Part shown: in pieces, positions 59,430 to 64,000 of the stretch
How the letters are laid out: each line of letters begins with the position of its first letter
How positions within the stretch are numbered: position 1 is the first letter of the stretch
Source of the DNA: Dinoroseobacter sp039192165
GTDB taxonomy: Bacteria; Pseudomonadota; Alphaproteobacteria; Rhodobacterales; Rhodobacteraceae
Direction of reading: 5' to 3'
Assembly: GCA_039192165.1 (NCBI GenBank)
Contig: JBCCXD010000008.1
Coordinates: 62,001-126,000, forward strand
Length of the DNA stretch: 64,000 nucleotides
Notes under the pieces: generated by a model
What the model was told of the DNA's origin: nothing
Databases searched by the model: none
What the model saw: only the letters and a program-made list of their open reading frames with translations
Position numbers and translations under genes: made by a program

Positions 59430-59568
59430 AATTTCAGCGAAGGCTGAGAAGTCGCAGTTGCAATACGAATCGCTTAAGTAAATCTGCGCCTTACATCCAA
59501 GAAAGGTTGGTGTTTTTTTGGGGGCGTCAAAAATTCGTTTCGAAGGCCGGCGGTTAAAAATTCCAGAT

Positions 59569-59593
59569 AAAAACGGGCGCCAAAAGACGCCCG
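59569..59593 (-). terminator. Rho-independent terminator after mdh
   Basis: On the minus strand GGGCGTC-TTTT-GGCGCCC forms a seven-pair stem with one G-U pair, followed by GTTTTTAT. It begins 22 bases after the mdh stop and separates mdh from the sucC unit. The rest of 59292-59615 holds the twin palindromes and no gene. Confidence 0.8.
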
Positions 59594-59615
59594 GAAAATC
59601 GTGTTGAATCTTGCT

Positions 59616-60578
59616 TCAGACCAGAGTCTCGTCGATGCCCTTGCAGGCCTCCACAAGGCCCTTAACGGCATTGACCGAGTTGTCGAACATGGCCTGTTCT
59701 TCCTTGGACAACTTGATGTCCACGACCTTTTCTATACCGTTTGCGCCGATGATGGTCGGGACACCGACATACATGCCTTTCAGGCCAAACTCGCCCTCGC
59801 AATACGCCGCGCAAGGTAACAAGCGCCGCTGGTCCTTGAGGTAGGCCTCCGCCATTTCGATAGCGGACGCCGCCGGTGCATAGAAAGCAGAGCCGGTTTT
59901 TAGAAGACCCACGATCTCAGCGCCGCCGTCACGGGTGCGCTGGACAATTGCATCAAGCTTCTCTTGCGTGGTCCAGCCCATGGCAACAAGGTCTGGCAGC
60001 GGAATGCCTGCAACCGTGGAATACCGTGTCAGCGGTACCATTGTGTCGCCATGCCCGCCGAGAACAAACGCAGTCACATCTTTCATCGACACGTTGAATT
60101 CCACCGACAGGAAGTGGCGGAAGCGCGCGCTGTCCAGAATACCGGCCATGCCCACGACTTTTTCTTTGGGCAGGCCCGAGAACTGCTGCAGGGCCCAGAC
60201 CATCGCATCCAACGGGTTGGTGATACAGATCACAAACGCGTTCGGTGCATGGGCTGCGATACCTTCTCCGACGGATTTCATGACTTTGAGGTTGATGCCC
60301 AGCAGATCATCCCGGCTCATGCCCGGCTTGCGCGGGACACCCGCAGTCACAATGCAGACGTCTGCGCCCGCGATATCGGCATAATCGGTCGTGCCTTTGA
60401 GGCTTGCGTCGAACCGCTCCACCGGACCACTCTCGGCGATGTCCAGAGCTTTGCCCTGGGGGGTCCCGTCGGCGATGTCAAAGAGAATGACGTCTCCAAG
60501 TTCTTTGAGAGCGACAAGATGAGCGAGCGTGCCGCCAATTTGACCTGCGCCGATAAGGGCGATCTTGGGTCGTGCCAT
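59616..60578 (-). CDS. mdh: Malate dehydrogenase
   Basis: 320 residues. NAD-binding IALIGAGQIGGTLAHLVA at the N-terminus, DVCIVTAGVPRKPGMSRDDL (mobile loop with catalytic-site Arg residues), CITNPLDAMVWA, and GHGDTMVPLTRYS with the catalytic His. The type is the LDH-like malate dehydrogenase usual in alphaproteobacteria. It reversibly oxidises malate to oxaloacetate. A TATAAT hexamer on the minus strand (60717-60712) lies about 135 bases upstream without an obvious -35. Confidence 0.97.
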   Translation of the reverse strand: MARPKIALIGAGQIGGTLAHLVALKELGDVILFDIADGTPQGKALDIAESGPVERFDASLKGTTDYADIAGADVCIVTAGVPRKPGMSRDDLLGINLKVMKSVGEGIAAHAPNAFVICITNPLDAMVWALQQFSGLPKEKVVGMAGILDSARFRHFLSVEFNVSMKDVTAFVLGGHGDTMVPLTRYSTVAGIPLPDLVAMGWTTQEKLDAIVQRTRDGGAEIVGLLKTGSAFYAPAASAIEMAEAYLKDQRRLLPCAAYCEGEFGLKGMYVGVPTIIGANGIEKVVDIKLSKEEQAMFDNSVNAVKGLVEACKGIDETLV

Positions 60579-60868
60579 GGATGTGTCTCCGGCTTTCGTT
60601 GATCTTGCCGGGTTGCGTAGCCGCAGACCATGCCACTGACAAGGCTATCCGAACGAGGTCAACCGCCCATCGGGTCACGAACCAACGTCTGTTTTCGATT
60701 AAGGCTTTGCAATTATACAGAAAGGCAGAGCGCGTGCGCTATCGTCGCAAGCGTGCTTTTAGGTGTGCAGCCGCATACCGAAGTGCGGTCAAGCGGCGCG
60801 ACGCCCCGGTTGGGGCGAATCCCGTGGGTCGACCTCAAACGGGGCCAGCTTCAGCCGGCCCACGCTGG

Positions 60869-61201
60869 TTAAACGTCGTCGCCTGGGACGACTTTAGGGG
60901 CGTTGATGGCCCCCTCAAAGGCCTGGCCTGAGGCGATCAGACATGTCTTGCCATCTGGCATCGTCATGGTGATGCTCCAAGATCCGGTTTCTTCGGAAGC
61001 ATAGACTTCCATCATGCCGTTATTTGCGCCGAGCCCCATGCTGCGCACGGTTTCGCCATAAGTATTGTTGAGCCTGTCGATGACTTTATCGCGGTCCGCA
61101 CAAGGCTGAATTTGAGCCAAAGCGGAAGATGAAAGAAAAGCGCCTGTAAAAAGAACACCTGTAATAAGTACAACTGACAACTGCCCGATCCGGGTTTTCA
61201 T
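60869..61201 (-). CDS. Small secreted protein of unknown function
   Basis: 110 residues with a signal peptide (VVLITGVLFTGAFLSSSALAQ, cleavage near residue 30). The mature part IQPCADRDKVIDRLNNTYGE and WSITMTMPDGKTCLIASGQ has two cysteines, probably a disulfide, and the order Cys - helix - strands - PDG-x-x-C. This pattern is frequent in small exported proteins of Rhodobacterales and other alphaproteobacteria, but I know no function. Co-directional with and upstream of mdh by 290 bases. Confidence 0.82.
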   Translation of the reverse strand: MKTRIGQLSVVLITGVLFTGAFLSSSALAQIQPCADRDKVIDRLNNTYGETVRSMGLGANNGMMEVYASEETGSWSITMTMPDGKTCLIASGQAFEGAINAPKVVPGDDV

Positions 61202-61502
61202 GGTCTATCCCTTTCCTTCAGCGCAGGGGATGATTGCGCTGCTTTCCTGGTTACGCCATGCCGGGCTTCCTTCGACTTACACCCGATAGATGCGGTTGAA
61301 GTTCCCTCCTAAGCCCGACGATGTGATCTATCGTCCGACGAGTATACCTCAAAACTGGTTAACCCACCGCGCGCAGAATCCGCTGCCACCGCAATTAGTT
61401 CGGGATGCTGACCTTTTTGCCATTCTGCGCCGCAGAAGAAACTTTCTTGCAAATTTTTTATGCATAAGGCTTTTTTCGCAGAATTCCGGCTTGGAGAGAA
61501 TC
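61202..61502. other. Divergent intergenic region before mcl2
   Basis: 301 bases between the small secreted gene (minus) and mcl2 (plus). The part from 61441 to 61478 is strongly AT-rich (TTGCAAATTTTTTATGCATA) and probably contains the mcl2 promoter. No clear -35/-10 pair, hairpin or RNA gene was recognised. Confidence 0.4.
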
Positions 61503-62378
61503 ATGGACCATCGGGCGCGGCCGTATCGTTCTGTTTTGTATATCCCAGGGTCGAAGGAGCGGGCGCTGCAAAAGGCGCAATCTTTGCCTGTTGACGCGAT
61601 CATTTTCGACTTGGAAGACGCGGTCGCCGTCGAGGAAAAAGGCAACGCCCGTAAGCTTTTAGCCGAAACGCTCGCCGTCATGGAATACGGCCCTCGTGCC
61701 AGGATCGTACGGATCAATGGTTTTGACACGAAATGGGGAGAGGCCGATCTGGACGCGATCTGTGCCGCTAAACCAGAAGCCATTCTGTTGCCAAAAGTGA
61801 ATGCTGCCGCCGATGTGGAGGCGCTCGCCCGCAAGCTGGATGCACGGCGCGAGACGGCCGAAACGGCGATCTGGACTATGATGGAAACGCCGCTCGGCAT
61901 GCTCAATGCGCAGGAAATAGCTGCTGCACCACGCATGGCGGGGTTCATTATGGGGACAAATGATCTGGCAAAAGAGCTTGATTGCCGGTTCAGGCCCGAC
62001 CGCCTGCCAATGCTGACCGGGCTATCGCTCTGTTTGCTTGCCGCTCGGGCGCATGGGCTGGTCGCGGTTGATGGAGTATATAATGCGTTCAAGGACGAAG
62101 ACGGGCTGCGCGCCGAATGCGAACAGGGACGTGACATGGGGTTTGACGGCAAGACTTTGATCCACCCCGCCCAGATTGCGACTGCCAATGAAGCCTTCGC
62201 TCCGACCGATGCCGAGCTGGAGCTGTCCAGACGCCAGATCGCCGCTTTTGAAGAGGCAGAGCAAGCCGGGCAAGGGGTCGCTGTCGTAGACGGGAAGATT
62301 GTCGAAAACCTGCATGTTGCGACCGCGCGGCAGATTCTGGCAAAAGCGGAGGCAATCCAAGCTATCGCCGCGGAGTAG
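61503..62378 (+). CDS. mcl2: (3S)-malyl-CoA thioesterase / HpcH-HpaI aldolase family protein
   Basis: 291 residues; ATG 61503 follows GGAGAG, and the open frame upstream to 61290 is non-coding. Citrate-lyase-beta-like TIM barrel: RSVLYIPGSKERALQKA, IIFDLEDAVAVEEK (metal-binding acidic residues), LLPKVN, MMETPLGMLNA and TLIHPAQIA. The length fits Mcl2 (thioesterase) better than the longer Mcl1 lyase, and neighbours NnrU-DUF1737-mch match my memory of the mcl2 locus in R. sphaeroides. It would release malate from malyl-CoA in the ethylmalonyl-CoA pathway. Mcl1-type lyase activity is not excluded. Confidence 0.85.
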   Translation: MDHRARPYRSVLYIPGSKERALQKAQSLPVDAIIFDLEDAVAVEEKGNARKLLAETLAVMEYGPRARIVRINGFDTKWGEADLDAICAAKPEAILLPKVNAAADVEALARKLDARRETAETAIWTMMETPLGMLNAQEIAAAPRMAGFIMGTNDLAKELDCRFRPDRLPMLTGLSLCLLAARAHGLVAVDGVYNAFKDEDGLRAECEQGRDMGFDGKTLIHPAQIATANEAFAPTDAELELSRRQIAAFEEAEQAGQGVAVVDGKIVENLHVATARQILAKAEAIQAIAAE

Positions 62379-62382
62379 CCAG

Positions 62383-62937
62383 ATGTACTTTATCCTTCTT
62401 GTGCTCGGCGTCGCCCTCTGGGCTGGCGCTCATTTCTTCAAGCGAATTGCGCCGGAGGCGCGTGCAGCGATGGGCGACAAGGGCAAAGGGCTCGTCGCTG
62501 TTGGTATCTTGTCTGGCGTCGTTTTCATGGTTGTCGGCTATCGCGGCGCGGAGTTTATCCCGGTCTGGTGGCCTCCTGCTGTTCTGACACACGCCAATAA
62601 CTCACTGATGGTCTTCGCATTCTGGCTGTTCGCTGCCAGCGGCGCAAAGGTCTGGCCCGCGCAGAAAATCCGACACCCGCAGCTTGCGGCCATTAAGGCT
62701 TTCGCGCTCGCGCACCTGCTGGTGAACGGAGATTTGGCCTCGATCACTCTTTTTGGCGGTCTGCTGTCCTGGGCCGTGGTTTCGGTGATCCTGATCAACA
62801 AGGCAGAGCCTGTCTGGACCCCTCCGGCGCGCGCCCCGAACAAAAAACTATTCAGCGCCGGCGTCATCACAGCGGTTACTTTTTTTGCTGTGACCTTCAT
62901 TCATAACTGGCTGGGCATCTGGCCCTTCCCCGCATAA
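62383..62937 (+). CDS. NnrU family membrane protein
   Basis: 184 residues from ATG 62383, four bases after the mcl2 stop. Hydrophobic throughout, with about five helices: YFILLVLGVALWAGAHF, GLVAVGILSGVVFMVVGY, SLMVFAFWLFAASGA and the conserved LAHLLVNGDLASITLFGGLL. NnrU was named for a role near nitrite/nitric oxide reductase genes; here it is between ethylmalonyl-CoA pathway genes with no nitrogen-oxide genes in view. The role here is unclear. Confidence 0.9.
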   Translation: MYFILLVLGVALWAGAHFFKRIAPEARAAMGDKGKGLVAVGILSGVVFMVVGYRGAEFIPVWWPPAVLTHANNSLMVFAFWLFAASGAKVWPAQKIRHPQLAAIKAFALAHLLVNGDLASITLFGGLLSWAVVSVILINKAEPVWTPPARAPNKKLFSAGVITAVTFFAVTFIHNWLGIWPFPA

Positions 62938-62949
62938 GGCCAATTTTTC

Positions 62950-63153
62950 ATGAAACTCTATCGGTTCCTGTCCGAGGACGACACGTCGGCGTTCTGCCAT
63001 AAGGTGTCGGGGGCGCTTGCCAAAGGCTGGGCGCTGCATGGTGATCCCACCTACGCGTTTGATGCAAAGCGGGGCGTGATGCGCTGCGGGCAGGCTGTGA
63101 CCAAAGATGTGCCTGGCGTGTATACCCCGGATCTCCAGCTGGGAGAGCAGTAA
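62950..63153 (+). CDS. DUF1737 family small protein
   Basis: 67 residues: MKLYRFLSEDDTSAFCHKV, then LAKGWALHGDPTYAFDAKRG, the DUF1737 layout (short protein with a GW-x-LHG-x-P-x-Y/F motif). Its TAA shares one base with the ATG of mch. Function unknown; the pairing with nnrU and mch is conserved in my memory of Rhodobacter. Confidence 0.88.
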   Translation: MKLYRFLSEDDTSAFCHKVSGALAKGWALHGDPTYAFDAKRGVMRCGQAVTKDVPGVYTPDLQLGEQ

Positions 63154-64000
63154 TGGCCAAGACCAATCCGGGCCGATTTTTCGAGGACTACAGTGTTGGT
63201 GAAGTCCTGAGCCATGCTGTCCCGCGCACTATCTCTGGCGGTGAGCGGGCGCTCTACCACGCCCTCTACCCAGCGCGGCACGCGCTTTATTCTTCGGATG
63301 AATTTGCCCGCGCAAGCGGACTGCCGAGTTCGCCTATTGATGATCTGGCAGCGTTTCATGTGGTCTTTGGTAAGACCGTGCCGGATATCTCCCTGAACGC
63401 TGTCGCCAATTTGGGGTACGCCGAGGGGCGTTTTCTGGGATCCGTATATCCTGGAGACACGTTGCGTTCCGTGTCCGAAGTGATCGGATTGAAGCAGAAC
63501 TCGAACGGCAGGTCGGGCGTTGTTTACGTTCGGACAAAAGGGATCAACCAGCGAAATGAAGTGGTACTTGAGTACGTGCGATGGGTCATGGTCCGAAAAC
63601 AGGATCTGGACTCTGATGCACCTGAGACCGTGATCCCAGAACTCGCGGCGGCGGTGGACCCTGCCGACCTGGTGGTCCCGCACGGGCTTGATTTCACGAC
63701 CTATGACTTTCGGCTCGCGGGAGAGCCGCATCGCTGGGCGGACTACGAGATCGGGGAAGTGATCGATCATGTGGACGGTGTTACAATCGAAGAAGCGGAG
63801 CACATGCAGGCCACACGCCTTTGGCAGAACACAGCCAAGGTTCATTTCGACGCCACCTTTCGCCCGGACGGTCGACGGCTGATCTACGGCGGTCATGTAA
63901 TCTCTATGGCGCGTGCCCTCAGTTTCAACGGGTTGGCCAATGCGCAGCTGATCGTTGGACTGAATGCAGGCGCGCACGCGAACCCTTGTTTTTCAGGCGA
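63153..64000 (+). CDS. mch: Mesaconyl-CoA hydratase (3' end cut by window)
   Basis: 282 residues visible, running off the right edge without a stop (family length about 340). It starts MAKTNPGRFFEDYSVGEVLS and consists of a double MaoC-type hot-dog arrangement: first half with GSVYPGDTLRSVSEVIG and second half beginning HRWADYEIGEVIDHVDG, with ATRLWQNTAKVHFD and GGHVISMARALSFNG. Mch interconverts mesaconyl-C1-CoA and beta-methylmalyl-CoA in the ethylmalonyl-CoA pathway of acetate assimilation. Start overlaps the DUF1737 stop by one base. Confidence 0.93.
   Translation, partial: MAKTNPGRFFEDYSVGEVLSHAVPRTISGGERALYHALYPARHALYSSDEFARASGLPSSPIDDLAAFHVVFGKTVPDISLNAVANLGYAEGRFLGSVYPGDTLRSVSEVIGLKQNSNGRSGVVYVRTKGINQRNEVVLEYVRWVMVRKQDLDSDAPETVIPELAAAVDPADLVVPHGLDFTTYDFRLAGEPHRWADYEIGEVIDHVDGVTIEEAEHMQATRLWQNTAKVHFDATFRPDGRRLIYGGHVISMARALSFNGLANAQLIVGLNAGAHANPCFSG

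Noticed and set aside
60712..60717. TATAAT on the minus strand upstream of mdh
   Set aside because: No -35 hexamer is found at 16-18 bases, so it is not listed as a promoter.
63051..63977. 308-codon minus-strand open frame
   Set aside because: It is the antisense shadow of mch, whose forward frame is confirmed by clear MaoC-type motifs.
1..64000. tRNA, rRNA, CRISPR arrays, insertion sequences and phage genes
   Set aside because: All larger gaps were read for cloverleaf, repeat-spacer and transposase signals; none was convincing.

Overview
The window looks like a chromosomal segment of a marine-type alphaproteobacterium of the family Rhodobacteraceae (roseobacter group). The grounds are high-GC codon use, the TCA order mdh-sucC-sucD-sucA-sucB-lpd followed on the other side by an mcl2-nnrU-DUF1737-mch block (an arrangement I recall from Rhodobacter sphaeroides), a ccoGHIS cluster, a two-lipoyl SucB and a D-Ala-D-Ala carboxypeptidase carrying a SPOR domain. 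No rRNA, tRNA, CRISPR array, insertion sequence or prophage was found.

Layout. 1-3929: the 3' part of ccoG, then ccoH, ccoI and the tiny ccoS (cbb3 oxidase assembly and copper delivery). 3939-9843: penicillin-binding carboxypeptidase, HAD phosphatase, ClpS, an RsmC-like methyltransferase, an SDR-like protein lacking the catalytic lysine, and aerobic coproporphyrinogen oxidase HemF. 9997-14685: gamma-glutamyltransferase, a divergent sulfotransferase / Branch-type glycosyltransferase pair, and a HIT protein. 14695-20245: ABC ATPase, zinc-finger protein, DNA polymerase I, RluE-type pseudouridine synthase, DUF2798 and DUF1285 proteins. 20337-27122: a four-gene, start-stop-coupled MoxR / DUF58 / DUF4159 / VWA-like membrane protein operon. 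27193-30432: small secreted protein, esterase-like phytase-family protein, universal stress protein behind a candidate FNR box. 30739-34732: glycolate oxidase glcDEF behind a strong inverted repeat. 34799-41413: secreted serine protease, Hsp20 with a sigma-32-like promoter, lipoate ligase-like protein, aldehyde dehydrogenase, alpha/beta hydrolase, and a coupled SDR / unknown / P1-peptidase operon. 41569-42435: an AT-richer methyltransferase.

42752-60578 is the TCA-cycle region on the minus strand. Reading with transcription it runs mdh, sucC, two lipoprotein-like genes, a GT25 glycosyltransferase fused to a periplasmic module, two secreted proteins, sucD, another secreted protein, three tandem DUF805 membrane proteins, (an antisense sulfotransferase), sucA, sucB, a small membrane protein, MAPEG, lpd. 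Many of the accessory genes overlap their neighbours by ATGA/GTGA. Six of the exported products or domains share a loose two-cysteine layout. I regard this passenger gene family inside the succinyl-CoA synthetase operon as the most interesting feature of the window. Two identical TGTGATCACA palindromes spaced 21 bp centre to centre lie in front of sucC.

60869-64000: small secreted protein, then malyl-CoA thioesterase-like mcl2, NnrU, DUF1737 and the start of mesaconyl-CoA hydratase (ethylmalonyl-CoA pathway), which runs off the window. Functionally the window links respiration, TCA cycle and C2 metabolism (glycolate oxidation, ethylmalonyl-CoA pathway) with envelope maintenance. All family names come from motif recognition and memory, not from searches.
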